64,000 nt of DNA from Bacillus inaquosorum KCTC 13429. Its GTDB lineage: Bacteria > Bacillota > Bacilli > Bacillales > Bacillaceae. Positions within the stretch are counted from its first letter, which is position 1; each line of letters opens with the position of its first letter. Where the stretch lies: positions 124,001 to 188,000 of the forward strand of contig NZ_AMXN01000006.1 in the NCBI RefSeq assembly GCF_000332645.1, given 5' to 3'. The notes below the pieces were generated by a model that was not told the DNA's origin, did no database searches, and saw only the letters and a list, made by a program, of their open reading frames with translations. The position numbers and the translations under genes are program-made. Shown one piece after another: positions 16,826 through 26,237 of the stretch.

Positions 16826-16983
16826 ATCATCAACCCCTGATGAATTTTGTATATTTTATTATAACAAAATAAGATGGATAGCGCAGAGTGCGCTATTAGT
16901 TCCAAAAAAGATCTATTTTGGTACAAAAAATTGTAGACATTTGAATTCTTGTTTGTTACATTTTAAATAGTTACAAACGGCCC

Positions 16984-17008
16984 TGACTTCTATGAGAGTT
17001 AGAAGTCA
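16984..17008 (+). promoter_or_regulatory. Inverted repeat upstream of the SulP gene
   Basis: Perfect TGACTTCT (16984-16991) / AGAAGTCA (17001-17008), 9-nt gap, 35 nt before the SulP start. Possible operator or leader hairpin. Confidence 0.4.
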
Positions 17009-17042
17009 ACAAAAATAATCATAAAGAGGTGTACTGTATTTT

Positions 17043-18509
17043 ATGTTAAAAAAATTAAATATGGAGTGGTTCTCAAATATAAAGGGGGACTTATTAGCTG
17101 GTATTGTCGTTGCTTTAGCTTTAATACCTGAAGCCATTGGTTTTTCCATTATTGCAGGTGTTGATCCTATGGTAGGATTGTATGCTTCATTTTGTATTGC
17201 TGTAGTGATTTCTTTTGCAGGTGGCAGACCTGCTATGATTTCTGCGGCTACTGGGGCTATGGCTTTGTTAATGGGAACGTTGGTGAAGGATCATGGATTA
17301 CAGTATCTGTTTGCTGCTACGATCCTGACGGGTATCATCCAAATCATATTTGGGGTTCTGAAAGTGGCGCGATTAATGAAATTTGTACCTCGATCGGTCA
17401 TGGTAGGTTTTGTTAATGCACTGGCCATTTTAATTTTCATGGCACAAGTTCCTCATTTTGTTGGTATATCCGGTATGACATATGTGTTTGTCGGCATAAC
17501 CTTAGTCATTATTTATTTGTTCCCGTTTATTACAAAAGCTGTTCCAAGTCCTTTAATAGCGATAGTATTTCTCACGGTCGTTTCTATTTGGGGTCATTTT
17601 AATGTTCAAACAGTTGGAGATTTAGGAACAATCAAACAAGCTTTGCCGAGCTTTTTGATTCCCGATGTTCCATTAAACTTTGAGACGCTGTCAATTATCT
17701 TCCCGACTTCTATTGCTCTTGCTGTCGTTGGTCTGCTTGAGTCGCTGTTGACATCTTCAATTGTAGATGACATGACAGACACAGATAGTAATAAAAACAG
17801 AGAGAGTCGAGGACAAGGCATTGCCAATATCGTTGCAGGATTTTTCGGCGGTATGGCTGGATGTGCGATGATCGGTCAATCTGTTATTAACGTAAAATCC
17901 GGAGGGAGAGGCAGGCTGTCAACCTTTACGGCTGGCGTGTTCCTCATGTTTTTAATACTCGTTTTAGGTGAATGGGTTGTTCAAGTTCCTATGCCTGCAT
18001 TGGTTGGCGTTATGATTATGGTTTCAATTGGAACATTCGATTGGTCTTCGCTCCGAACGCTTAGAAAAGTCCCACTTACTGATACAGTTGTCATGATTGT
18101 TACTGTGATTACAGTTGTAGCAACAGATAATTTATCCATTGGTGTAATTGTAGGAGTCATATTAAGTGCCATATTCTTTGCTTCTAAAATTTCAAGAGTA
18201 AGGGTCGATATCACTACTGTTTCAGATAAAGAAGTTGTTTATGATATTAAGGGTCAAGTGTTCTTTGCTTCTGTTCAAGATTTTGTGAATTCATTTTCAT
18301 ATGAAGATGTAAAAGAACGTATCGTGATGAACTTTTCCGAGGCGCATATTTGGGATGATTCAGGTGTCGCCGCAGTAGATAAAGTTGTCTTGAAATTCAA
18401 AGAACATCATGCAGATGTTAAATTGGTTGGCTTAAACGAGTCAAGCCACAATTTGATTGAAAAGCTTGCTACTTACAAAAATCCGAACGCACAGCCGTCA
18501 GGTCACTAA
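17043..18509 (+). CDS. SulP-family inorganic anion transporter
   Basis: 488 residues; about 11-12 membrane segments with the SulP start block ([28 protein letters not shown]) and a C-terminal cytoplasmic STAS domain (about 400-480; [19 protein letters not shown]). SulP proteins carry sulfate, bicarbonate or related anions; the substrate here cannot be told. GAGGTG at 17026 precedes ATG at 17043. It forms a unit with the Usp gene 17 nt downstream. Confidence 0.85.
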   Translation: MLKKLNMEWFSNIKGDLLAGIVVALALIPEAIGFSIIAGVDPMVGLYASFCIAVVISFAGGRPAMISAATGAMALLMGTLVKDHGLQYLFAATILTGIIQIIFGVLKVARLMKFVPRSVMVGFVNALAILIFMAQVPHFVGISGMTYVFVGITLVIIYLFPFITKAVPSPLIAIVFLTVVSIWGHFNVQTVGDLGTIKQALPSFLIPDVPLNFETLSIIFPTSIALAVVGLLESLLTSSIVDDMTDTDSNKNRESRGQGIANIVAGFFGGMAGCAMIGQSVINVKSGGRGRLSTFTAGVFLMFLILVLGEWVVQVPMPALVGVMIMVSIGTFDWSSLRTLRKVPLTDTVVMIVTVITVVATDNLSIGVIVGVILSAIFFASKISRVRVDITTVSDKEVVYDIKGQVFFASVQDFVNSFSYEDVKERIVMNFSEAHIWDDSGVAAVDKVVLKFKEHHADVKLVGLNESSHNLIEKLATYKNPNAQPSGH

Positions 18510-18526
18510 GGGGAAGGTGAAGGGGT

Positions 18527-18946
18527 ATGTATAAAAATATCTTGTTGGCAGCTGATGGATCAGAACATTCTATTCGATCAGCAGAACATGCAATCCGTAT
18601 AGCAAAACTGGTACCTGATTCAAGAGTGGAGATCATTTATGTTAAGGACTTTTCAAAAGCAAAAAGTGAAGTGCTCCATACTTCTAGTACTGAAGAATTG
18701 GAAATGGAAAGACGTAAGAAGTTAGACCCGATTATAAAAAAATTTGATCAAGCTGGTGTACAACATGATTTAATCATGAAACATGGAGAACCAGGACCCA
18801 CAATTGTCTCTTATGCAAATGAAAATCAATTTGATATGCTCATAGTAGGCAGCAGGGGATTGAATTCATTACAGGAGATGGTGTTGGGTAGTGTAAGCCA
18901 TAAAGTTGCTAAACGTGTGAACTGTCCTGTGCTGATTGTAAAGTAA
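18527..18946 (+). CDS. Universal stress protein (UspA family)
   Basis: 139-residue UspA fold. The ATP-binding signature is complete: GSRGLNSLQEMVLGSVSHKVAKRVNCPVLIVK. It probably is an ATP-binding regulator acting with the SulP transporter, with which it shares a transcript (inference from 17-nt spacing). Followed by a terminator. Confidence 0.88.
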   Translation: MYKNILLAADGSEHSIRSAEHAIRIAKLVPDSRVEIIYVKDFSKAKSEVLHTSSTEELEMERRKKLDPIIKKFDQAGVQHDLIMKHGEPGPTIVSYANENQFDMLIVGSRGLNSLQEMVLGSVSHKVAKRVNCPVLIVK

Positions 18947-18953
18947 TTGTTGA

Positions 18954-18988
18954 ACAAGTCGATTAAGAATAAAATCGGCTTGTTTTTA
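18954..18988 (+). terminator. Terminator after the Usp gene
   Basis: ACAAGTCGAT (18954-18963) / ATCGGCTTGT (18974-18983), one G-U, followed by T-rich sequence. Confidence 0.75.
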
Positions 18989-18989
18989 T

Positions 18990-19370
18990 TGTGTGTAGCC
19001 ATATGAACTGGACACCAATGAAATATATTAATTAACACTGTCTGTTTATGAAAAGCACTACTTCATTTTTACAAGGAAGAAATCATAATTTCTAATCAAT
19101 AATATAAAAAGGGTAGTACGGACGTTTATTGTTTGTGCTCACCATTTTTTAACCATAATTTATATAAACGTATGGAAATGATGGCAAATGAATATAAGGA
19201 ATGTAATGAAAATAAGCTTTCATAACCAATGATATGGATTTACTATGTTGAGGGCCTAGTGGGTGTATAACCCGTGGAGGTTCAAGTCCTCTCGGTCGCA
19301 TCAATGATACCAAGGGTTGATTCCCTTGGTATTTTTTGTGTTTGTCTATAAATTGTCTACTGCCACTTAC
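18990..19370 (+). repeat. Right end (class 2), core B and ICEBs1 left end
   Basis: No gene. 19135-19246 is a right-end sequence of the type GCTCACCATTTTTTAACC...AATGAAAATAAGCTTTCATAACC, also found near 42535, 49590, 51645 and 63155. Core B (54 nt, two substitutions from A) is at 19247-19300, followed by the CCAAGG hairpin (19310-19335). The left arm has only one CTGCCA motif (19360-19365), where cores A and F have two CTGCCCA copies. Confidence 0.8.
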
Positions 19371-20477
19371 CTAAAATAAGTCATCTAATTTATCAGCCAT
19401 TTCCTTCTGTTTGTTTGGATATAGGTGTCCATAAACATCAATTGTTGTTTTTACAGAACCATGTCCTAAACGCTCTTTAATTGTAATGTAATCTTCTCCT
19501 TGGTGTATTAATAGTGCAACATGTGAATGTCTAAAATCATGTAAACGTATAGGAGTAAGATCGCTGTCCTTGCAAAAGTATTTAATCTTCCGACTGAAAA
19601 TATCTTTTCTTGAAGGTGTATCTTTATATTGAAAGATATAGGTATCATTTGAATGTCTAATACCTAAATCATTAAACAACTCTTTTTGTGCTTCTCTCCA
19701 AACCTCTAGTAGATTTAGCAATTTTTTATTGATACTAACTCTCCGAATCGAATTTTTGGTTTTTGGTGTTGTGACAACAAATTGACCATCAAGCCAGGTA
19801 CAGGATTTATGCACATCTATTTCTAATAAGATTTTGTCAATATCTTTCCATTGCAGGGCGAGCATCTCACCACATCTTAGTCCAGTTAAAAAAGCAACGG
19901 TATAAAAGGTTTTAAACAATAACTGGTCTTGAGGTATTAAACTAATAAATTTTTTGAATTCTTCTGGTCTCCAAAACTTCATTTTCTTTCTTGTTAAAGG
20001 TAATCGCTTAACATTGTCACATGGATTTCTTTTTAAGATTTCTTCATGTACAGCTGTATCAAAAATTTTGCTTAGACTAGTCATTATATTATTAACCGAT
20101 TTATTGCTTAGACCTGTTTCGATTATATGTTTTCTGAAATCAATTATTTCTCTATGTGTGATTTTTTGTATATCTGATTTCAAAAAGTAGCTAGATATAT
20201 GTTTGTTTATAATGTATTTCTGATTCTGATAATAGTTAGGTTTGCTATCTATTTCACAATTTGCTAAGTAAATTGAAATAAGAGTCTGAAAGCTTACTGA
20301 TCTAGACTTTCTTGCTCTTTCTTCCTGAAATTCTCTTCTTAATATTGCTTCTAATTCTAGAGCCTCTTTTCTGGTAGAGGCTACGGGTCTTGTCCGAATT
20401 CTTTCTCCAGTAATCGGGTCAAATCCAAAGCTAACGTCAACTTGATACCGACCATTTTCAAGTTTTTTTACAGACAT
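19371..20477 (-). CDS. int: ICEBs1 tyrosine integrase Int
   Basis: 368-residue tyrosine recombinase catalysing recombination between the trnS-leu2 core and the element. N-terminal arm-binding domain (about 1-55), SAM-like core-binding domain (about 60-150) and catalytic domain: TGLRCGEMLAL (first Arg), RLHDFRHSHVAL (His, Arg) and TIDVYGHLYP (nucleophilic Tyr). It lies at the left end with its 3' end next to core B, convergent on the att site. No truncation is seen. Partial copies occur at 49850 and 51718. Confidence 0.95.
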   Translation of the reverse strand: MSVKKLENGRYQVDVSFGFDPITGERIRTRPVASTRKEALELEAILRREFQEERARKSRSVSFQTLISIYLANCEIDSKPNYYQNQKYIINKHISSYFLKSDIQKITHREIIDFRKHIIETGLSNKSVNNIMTSLSKIFDTAVHEEILKRNPCDNVKRLPLTRKKMKFWRPEEFKKFISLIPQDQLLFKTFYTVAFLTGLRCGEMLALQWKDIDKILLEIDVHKSCTWLDGQFVVTTPKTKNSIRRVSINKKLLNLLEVWREAQKELFNDLGIRHSNDTYIFQYKDTPSRKDIFSRKIKYFCKDSDLTPIRLHDFRHSHVALLIHQGEDYITIKERLGHGSVKTTIDVYGHLYPNKQKEMADKLDDLF

Positions 20478-20489
20478 TTTACTTCTCCT

Positions 20490-21002
20490 TTAACCAAAAG
20501 CGCTGATTTCTTGTGAATAAATTTTTCTGTTATTAAATGAGCCAATTTGAGAAAGTTTATAATCGGTAACAAATGATGGTACATTGAAGTAGGCGGCTAT
20601 TTGTTCTTTGTTAAAACCTTGTATATATGGGAGAGCTTCATTAAGCATTTTATCTGTCAGTATTAATTCAGATGCAAATAGGCTTGCTTGAAGTTCAAGT
20701 TTATCTTTTAGAACTTTGGAGCAATTCACAACTTTAAAAGTGTTCAATCTTTTATGGAGGAAATAATGCCCTAATTCATGGGCAATTACAAATTGTTGAT
20801 GTTGAAGGTTCTCGTTGATATGAATTAAATACTGATCTGTGGCTTTGTCATGTTGTAGTAGACCGTTTGCTTGTCCAAGATCATTTTTGAGTATATAAAT
20901 ATTTTGGATGTTACAAATTTCATAGACATTATTTGTACCATGTGTCTTAATTACTGATTGGACTTTATGTTTAATTCCTTTGCTTGTATAAATTGTTATC
21001 AC
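20490..21002 (-). CDS. immA: Anti-repressor metalloprotease ImmA
   Basis: 170-residue zinc protease that cleaves ImmR after RecA or RapI signalling. The site H75-E-L-G-H79 (IAHELGHYF) is intact. GTG start at 21002 overlaps the immR stop (GTGA), so the two are translationally coupled; the stop lies 12 nt before int. Confidence 0.94.
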   Translation of the reverse strand: MITIYTSKGIKHKVQSVIKTHGTNNVYEICNIQNIYILKNDLGQANGLLQHDKATDQYLIHINENLQHQQFVIAHELGHYFLHKRLNTFKVVNCSKVLKDKLELQASLFASELILTDKMLNEALPYIQGFNKEQIAAYFNVPSFVTDYKLSQIGSFNNRKIYSQEISAFG

Positions 21003-21382
21003 TCTTTCTTCTTTAATTCGTCAATGAATTTAATTCCGTTTTTTAATGCTTTTTTGACAAGGCGTGCAGTTTCCTCATCAAATTCACCATCATTCATAAA
21101 AAGGAGTGTATCTTCATCCTTTAATTCCTGTATGGCTTCATTAATTGTTTTATTGAGTAAATCAGTTTCGTTTTTCTTGCTTACTTCATCCTTTCCTAAT
21201 AAATAGTCTGTAGATACGTTATATAAGTTGCTCAATTTTAAGAGTGTGTCTGTATCAGGATCTCTGTAATCTCTTTCGTAATTAGACAAGTTATTGTTAC
21301 CGATGTTAAGTTTCTCTGCGGCTTCTTTCTGAGTGTATCCAGCTTTTTGTCGAGCTTCTTTTAATCGTTTGCCTAGGCTCAT
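20999..21382 (-). CDS. immR: ICEBs1 immunity repressor ImmR
   Basis: 127-residue XRE-type repressor; helix-turn-helix at about 8-55 (LKEARQKAGYTQKEAAEKLNIGNNNLSNYE). It represses Pxis and activates its own promoter at low level, and gives immunity against a second ICEBs1. The start is ATG at 21382; the frame opens six codons earlier without a ribosome site. Confidence 0.94.
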   Translation of the reverse strand: MSLGKRLKEARQKAGYTQKEAAEKLNIGNNNLSNYERDYRDPDTDTLLKLSNLYNVSTDYLLGKDEVSKKNETDLLNKTINEAIQELKDEDTLLFMNDGEFDEETARLVKKALKNGIKFIDELKKKE

Positions 21383-21397
21383 TTTTATCATCCATTT

Positions 21398-21635
21398 CAC
21401 AAAGAGTTGATTTTTATAAAAATAATAACAACATTTTTTGGAGAATTCATTAATTTCACCTATAAGTTAAATAAATAATTAAAAATTCTCCTTTTAGGAG
21501 TGTTCATTTCTTCTTTATGGAGAGTTTAATTATCAATATTTCCATATATGTTCAAAAAAATACACTTTAAGGTGAATTTTGTGTTGACTTACACGAAAAG
21601 GAGTTTTATAATAAAGTTAATTCACAAAGAGTTGA
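21398..21635 (+). promoter_or_regulatory. immR-xis divergent control region
   Basis: Pxis is TTGACT (21584-21589), 17 nt, TATAAT (21607-21612). A 15-bp direct repeat TTCACAAAGAGTTGA occurs at 21398-21412 and 21621-21635, one before each gene. GGAGAAT/ATTCTCC half-sites lie between. These are candidate ImmR sites; known binding positions were not checked. Confidence 0.7.
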
Positions 21636-21655
21636 GTTAACGAGGAGGTGATATT

Positions 21656-21850
21656 TTGAAAGGAGAGTTTTTAACTGCGAGAGATATTCAAAAAATTCTT
21701 GGAGTTAAACAGGCTAAATCTTATGACATCATTAGAACTTTGAATGCTCAAATGAAAGAAGAAGGATATATGGTCATTCAAGGTAAGGTGAGTAGAGCTA
21801 AGTTTGAAGAGTGTTATTGTTACAAAGGTCCAAAATCTCAAACGGGGTGA
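21656..21850 (+). CDS. xis: Excisionase Xis
   Basis: 64-residue winged-helix excisionase-like protein (LTARDIQKILGVKQAKSYDIIRTLN) that directs Int towards excision. TTG start at 21656 behind CGAGGAGGTGAT. First gene of the long Pxis transcript; its stop overlaps the ydzL GTG. Confidence 0.9.
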   Translation: MKGEFLTARDIQKILGVKQAKSYDIIRTLNAQMKEEGYMVIQGKVSRAKFEECYCYKGPKSQTG

Positions 21851-22107
21851 TTTTTATAAACATTGATATAACAAACTCGTTTATGAAAGAAGCTGTTCCT
21901 TTAGCCAGACAAATGGAAGGTGATTGGATAGCACGAATGAAAATTGCTCTGAATTCAGTCATCATAAATCATTATTTAAACCTTCCCTTAACAATTGAAA
22001 ATGTTAATGAATTACTGCGAAAAGGCGTTTCATATCGCAGGATATGTAAGCATTATGGCATTGGAAGAAAAGACATTGAAAAGCTGCGGCAATCATCCAT
22101 AGTGTGA
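21847..22107 (+). CDS. ydzL: ICEBs1 small protein YdzL
   Basis: 86 residues, function unknown. The C-terminal half (TIENVNELLRKGVSYRRICKHYGIGRKDIEKLRQ) has a helix-turn-helix look. GTG start overlaps the xis stop (GTGA); GGGG at 21843-21846 is close, so translation is probably coupled. Confidence 0.85.
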   Translation: MIFINIDITNSFMKEAVPLARQMEGDWIARMKIALNSVIINHYLNLPLTIENVNELLRKGVSYRRICKHYGIGRKDIEKLRQSSIV

Positions 22108-22159
22108 CGTTATATACCACTATAGGGAGCCGTTAAGAATCCTTTGAAAGGGGGGTGCG

Positions 22160-22420
22160 ATGAAAATAAGAGTAAATGCAACAATCATTACTGATGTTGA
22201 AGCTTTAAAGGCTGATAAGGATTTGAATCATTTTAAAGACTATGCCACTTGTGAAACATTCGTTGTTGATGCTGATAATTATTTGAAGGCTAATGAAGAA
22301 ATATCTGAGTTGTTAAAAGGTTGGGATTGGTGGTGTATCTGGTCAACTCGTCCATTGAGTAAAAAGGATAACCAAGTGTTTACTTTGTATAACGATGATT
22401 TATATAACTTATGTCGCTAG
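22160..22420 (+). CDS. ydcO: ICEBs1 protein YdcO
   Basis: 86 residues of unknown function with a Trp-rich stretch (GWDWWCIWSTRP). AAAGGGGGGTGCG precedes the ATG. Between ydzL and helP in the replication region of the element. Confidence 0.85.
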   Translation: MKIRVNATIITDVEALKADKDLNHFKDYATCETFVVDADNYLKANEEISELLKGWDWWCIWSTRPLSKKDNQVFTLYNDDLYNLCR

Positions 22421-22449
22421 GAGTGTTTGTTCCTTGAAAACTACATATA

Positions 22450-22760
22450 GACAAAAAAAGCGCCTTGACGAATGATCATCAAGAACGCCGTGTAAAGATT
22501 AGACACCTTTATTATACGGCACTTTTATAAAAATGTCATGCGTGAGTATTTGAGTGATGAACAGCAATCACTTTAAATGCTGTAGCAGGCTAGAATAAGC
22601 GTGCGGAATAGCTGTAGTCAGCTTGATGGCTATAATTAGCCTACTAGGTTGCCATGAGGGCATAAAGCCGTTAGCAACTGATAAGCGCCAAGATGGATCA
22701 GAACCGGAGCGAATCAAAAACATAAAATCGAAATTAATGTTCTTTTGTAAATAAATTATA
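22450..22760 (+). ncRNA. Structured leader upstream of helP (candidate RNA element)
   Basis: About 340 nt without an ORF but rich in stems: CTTGA/TCAAG (22463-22487), GCCGT/ACGGC (22490-22525), an outer AGGCTA (22587-22592) / TAGCCT (22637-22642) enclosing AGCTG-TAGT-CAGCT (22610-22623), an alternative ATAGC/GCTAT pairing (22608-22633), and GTTGC (22648-22652) / GCAAC (22674-22678) enclosing GGC-ATAAA-GCC. It could be a leader RNA, an intergenic processing element or a single-strand replication signal. Confidence 0.5.
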
Positions 22761-22785
22761 AAAAAATGAAATGGGGATATGAAAA

Positions 22786-23166
22786 ATGAACTTAAACTTT
22801 ATTGTACCGGATATCAATATGACTTTTGGAGACATGAAATTCATGGGACTTAACAGAGAAAGGTATGTTTATGATCGTGAAAATAATAAGCGTACTGACG
22901 TACTGGAATCTAGGATTTATAACATTGCTAGTGCTGTTCAAGGTGGTCAAATTGAAGTAACTATTCCTGAGTATGCTGGGGCAAAAGAAATTCCTCCTTT
23001 TGCAGATATTGAGTTGAAAAACCCAAAAATTAGTGCTATGGCGACTAGTCAAAGGGATTCGACGTATGCCAATGTAATGTGGAAACTTGAAGCTGATGAT
23101 ATTGTTGTTAAAGGTGGCTCTTCTGTGAAACCTGCCGCGGCAACTGGCGGGAATGAAAAGAAATAA
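22786..23166 (+). CDS. helP: Helicase processivity protein HelP (YdcP)
   Basis: 126-residue DUF961 protein. In ICEBs1 HelP is needed for rolling-circle replication, letting host helicase PcrA unwind the nicked element. The conserved start [15 protein letters not shown] is intact. ATG follows ATGGGGATATG. Confidence 0.92.
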
Positions 23167-23201
23167 CATGATGCTCTCATATCGGCAGGCGGGTGATGTA
23201 T

Positions 23202-24644
23202 ATGAGTGATTTCTTAAACAAAAGATTTTGGAAATACAGGGGCAAACGAATCCGCCCGTACATGAGAAACAACGTAAAATTAGCAGGCGCAATCATCTTT
23301 GTGCCTGTTTTTTTATTGTCTATGTTCCTTTTTTGGAGAGAACAACTCATTCATTTTGATCTATCTCAAGTGATAAAAAATTTTGAATGGAATGTGCCTT
23401 TAATCTTTAAAAGCGTTTTATGCTCTGTGCTAATTGCTGTTGGGAGCATAGTTGCATCTTACTTTCTTTTGTTTGACAGCTATAAGAAAATCCTTCACAG
23501 GCAAAAGATTGCTAAAATGATTTTCTCTAACAAGTTTTACGAAAAAGAAAATGTGAAAGTAAGAAAAATCTTTTCAAATGAAACTGACTCAAAGGAAAAG
23601 ATCACATACTTTCCTAGAATGTATTACCAGGTCAAAAACAACCACATCTATATTCGTATAGCTATGGACATGAGCCGTTTTCAGAATCGCTTCCTAGACT
23701 TAGGAAAGGATTTGGAAAACGGCTTATTTTGTGACTTGGTTGATAAACAAATGGAAGAAGGTTTTGTATGCTTTAAGCTTCTTTACGATGTCAAAAAGAA
23801 TCGTATTTCCATTGATGATGCAGTGGCTGAGAATGGAGTCCTTCCGTTAATGAAGCATATCTCATGGCAATTTGATAAGTTGCCGCACATGCTTATTGCG
23901 GGTGGTACAGGTGGAGGGAAAACATACTTCATGCTAACGATCATTAAGGCATGTGTTGGACTGGGGGCAGATGTAAGAATACTAGACCCTAAAAATGCAG
24001 ATTTAGCAGACTTGGAAGAAGTACTTCCAAAAAAGGTCTATTCCCAAAAGAACGGTATTCTTATGTGCCTGAGAAAGTCTGTAGATGGCATGATGGAACG
24101 AATGGATGAAATGAAGCAAATGTCTAACTATAAGACAGGTGAAAACTATGCCTATTTAGGCTTAAAACCTGTTTTTATCTTCTTTGATGAATATGTGGCG
24201 TTTATGGATTTGTTAGATATGAAAGAAAGAAACGAAGCCCTTTCTTACATGAAACAGTTGGTCATGTTGGGGAGACAGGCGGGTTACTTTCTCGTTTTAG
24301 GGGCACAACGTCCAGATGCAAAATATTTGGCTGACGGTATTCGAGATCAGTTTAGCTTCCGTGTGTCGTTAGGTTTAATGTCAGATACGGGCTACGGGAT
24401 GATGTTTGGTGATGTTGATAAAGCATATGTGAATAAAAAAGAGACAGGGCGAGGATATGCCAATGTTGGCACTGGTTCAGTGTTGGAATTTTACAGCCCT
24501 ATCGTGCCGAAAGGATATGATTTTATGTCGTCTATTAAAAATGCGCTGGTTGGAGTCGAGGGAGCGCAGGCGACGGCAGTCGCCAGCGGCAGCGTAAGCG
24601 ACCAGACGGCCAGCGGCGAAGGAATGAGCGAAGCGAATGGATGA
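23202..24644 (+). CDS. conQ: Coupling protein ConQ (FtsK/HerA ATPase)
   Basis: 480-residue conjugation coupling protein bringing relaxosome DNA to the secretion channel. Two membrane segments at about 25-45 and 75-95, Walker A GGTGGGKTYF near residue 230, Walker B FIFFDEY near 323. ATG at 23202 gives the 168 length; GTG/ATG nine bases upstream are in frame. The last ~25 codons are very GC-rich (GCGCAGGCGACGGCAGTCGC) compared with the rest, and abut oriT. Confidence 0.92.
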   Translation: MSDFLNKRFWKYRGKRIRPYMRNNVKLAGAIIFVPVFLLSMFLFWREQLIHFDLSQVIKNFEWNVPLIFKSVLCSVLIAVGSIVASYFLLFDSYKKILHRQKIAKMIFSNKFYEKENVKVRKIFSNETDSKEKITYFPRMYYQVKNNHIYIRIAMDMSRFQNRFLDLGKDLENGLFCDLVDKQMEEGFVCFKLLYDVKKNRISIDDAVAENGVLPLMKHISWQFDKLPHMLIAGGTGGGKTYFMLTIIKACVGLGADVRILDPKNADLADLEEVLPKKVYSQKNGILMCLRKSVDGMMERMDEMKQMSNYKTGENYAYLGLKPVFIFFDEYVAFMDLLDMKERNEALSYMKQLVMLGRQAGYFLVLGAQRPDAKYLADGIRDQFSFRVSLGLMSDTGYGMMFGDVDKAYVNKKETGRGYANVGTGSVLEFYSPIVPKGYDFMSSIKNALVGVEGAQATAVASGSVSDQTASGEGMSEANG

Positions 24645-25695
24645 GCTAAAACAACCCCCCCACGCTAACAGGGGGGTAGTAATCGTAAAAGAAAAAAATG
24701 AAACCGTTGAAAGTCCTTTGGTATCAATGGTTGACTATATTCGAGTCTCTTTTAAAACTCATGATGTTGACCGAATTATTGAAGAGGTTCTTCACCTTAG
24801 CAAAGACTTTATGACTGAGAAACAATCTGGTTTCTATGGCTACGTTGGCACGTACGAACTGGACTATATCAAAGTCTTTTATTCTGCACCAGATGATAAC
24901 AGAGGTGTTTTGATAGAAATGTCCGGTCAAGGTTGCCGTCAATTTGAATCCTTCTTGGAATGCCGGAAGAAAACATGGTACGACTTCTTTCAAGATTGCA
25001 TGACACAAGGCGGTTCATTTACTCGCTTTGATTTGGCGATTGATGATAAAAAGACGTACTTTTCTATACCGGAGTTATTAAAGAAAGCCCAAAAGGGCGA
25101 ATGTATTTCACGTTTTAGAAAATCCGATTTCAACGGCTCCTTTGATCTATCTGATGGCATTACAGGCGGAACGACAATATATTTCGGTTCTAAAAAGTCA
25201 GAAGCGTACCTTTGCTTTTATGAGAAAAACTATGAACAAGCAGAAAAGTATAACATTCCTTTAGAAGAACTAGGCGATTGGAATCGTTATGAATTGCGGC
25301 TTAAAAATGAACGTGCACAAGTGGCTATAGATGCTTTATTGAAAACAAAGGATTTAACCTTAATCGCTATGCAGATCATTAATAACTATGTAAGGTTCGT
25401 TGATGCTGATGAAAACATCACTAGAGAGCATTGGAAAACGAGCCTTTTTTGGTCTGATTTTATAGGTGATGTTGGGCGACTTCCTTTGTACGTCAAACCA
25501 CAAAAAGACTTCTATCAGAAATCAAGAAACTGGCTTCGTAACTCTTGTGCTCCCACTATGAAAATGGTGCTTGAAGCCGATGAACATTTAGGGAAAACCG
25601 ATCTGTCAGATATGATTGCAGAAGCTGAACTGGCAGACAAACATAAAAAAATGTTAGATGTGTACATGGCTGATGTTGCTGACATGGTTGTTTAA
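24637..25695 (+). CDS. nicK: DNA relaxase NicK
   Basis: 352-residue Rep_trans-type relaxase that nicks oriT, starts rolling-circle replication and pilots the strand. It overlaps conQ by 8 nt, and its own 5' coding sequence contains oriT (codons 7-14), so the relaxase nicks within its own gene. Blocks such as FTRFDLAIDDK and NRYELRLKNERAQ are family-typical. Confidence 0.94.
   Translation: MDELKQPPHANRGVVIVKEKNETVESPLVSMVDYIRVSFKTHDVDRIIEEVLHLSKDFMTEKQSGFYGYVGTYELDYIKVFYSAPDDNRGVLIEMSGQGCRQFESFLECRKKTWYDFFQDCMTQGGSFTRFDLAIDDKKTYFSIPELLKKAQKGECISRFRKSDFNGSFDLSDGITGGTTIYFGSKKSEAYLCFYEKNYEQAEKYNIPLEELGDWNRYELRLKNERAQVAIDALLKTKDLTLIAMQIINNYVRFVDADENITREHWKTSLFWSDFIGDVGRLPLYVKPQKDFYQKSRNWLRNSCAPTMKMVLEADEHLGKTDLSDMIAEAELADKHKKMLDVYMADVADMVV
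24654..24677 (+). other. oriT: ICEBs1 origin of transfer oriT
   Basis: 24-bp inverted repeat ACCCCCCC-ACGCTAAC-AGGGGGGT, exactly the known ICEBs1 oriT, inside the 5' end of nicK. Nicking is in the loop. Confidence 0.93.
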
Positions 25696-25959
25696 AAACA
25701 AGCTGCTAAAGCTTTATAAACACAGGTGATGCGATTAAACGTATGTGTCAACGGTACCGGAACGAAGTGAGGATAAGGAGTTGACATATTCAGCGCTACC
25801 CAAACCCTCTTGGCATTGAACAAACAACCGTTTGTTCCTGCCTACCGGCGAGGGAGTCCCCCGATGATTCGGGGGAATAGGGGGCTAGATTAACAGCAAT
25901 CCAACGGGCTTCCGTTGGTGGGTTGGGTGAAACCCAAGAACTTAAATCGGAGGGATAAG
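25696..25959 (+). other. sso1: nicK-ydcS intergenic region, site of sso1
   Basis: No gene. Stems seen: AACAAACAACCGTTTGTT-type dyad (25828-25848), CCCCCGATGATTCGGGGG (25857-25876), and CCAACGGGCTTCCGTTGG (25902-25919). In ICEBs1 the single-strand origin sso1 for lagging-strand synthesis maps to this interval, which fits the folded structure. The identification is from memory plus structure. Confidence 0.65.
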
Positions 25960-26226
25960 ATGTTTAACATTAATCTGTTGAATCAGGCCCGACTAGAGAG
26001 TGATTTGGAGTCTCTTGGCTGTTTAGAAATTGCTGAGGAATTGATTGAAAAAATGATGGAAGATGTCTTTTACAGTGACGTAGCTCAAAGGGTCATAGTC
26101 CAAACTCTTGCGGTTATAGATAACATGAATGCTAAACTTCAAGCCACATTCAACATACTGGAGGATGAAGACGCTGAGACAGATAAACGGAGTGTCGAAT
26201 TTGAAGGAATAAGCTACTATCACTGA
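25960..26226 (+). CDS. ydcS: ICEBs1 protein YdcS
   Basis: 88-residue acidic protein, unknown function. The frame opens 15 codons earlier, but CGGAGGGA at 25949-25955 supports ATG at 25960. Followed closely by ydcT. Confidence 0.82.
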   Translation: MFNINLLNQARLESDLESLGCLEIAEELIEKMMEDVFYSDVAQRVIVQTLAVIDNMNAKLQATFNILEDEDAETDKRSVEFEGISYYH

Positions 26227-26237
26227 GGGGTGAAAAC

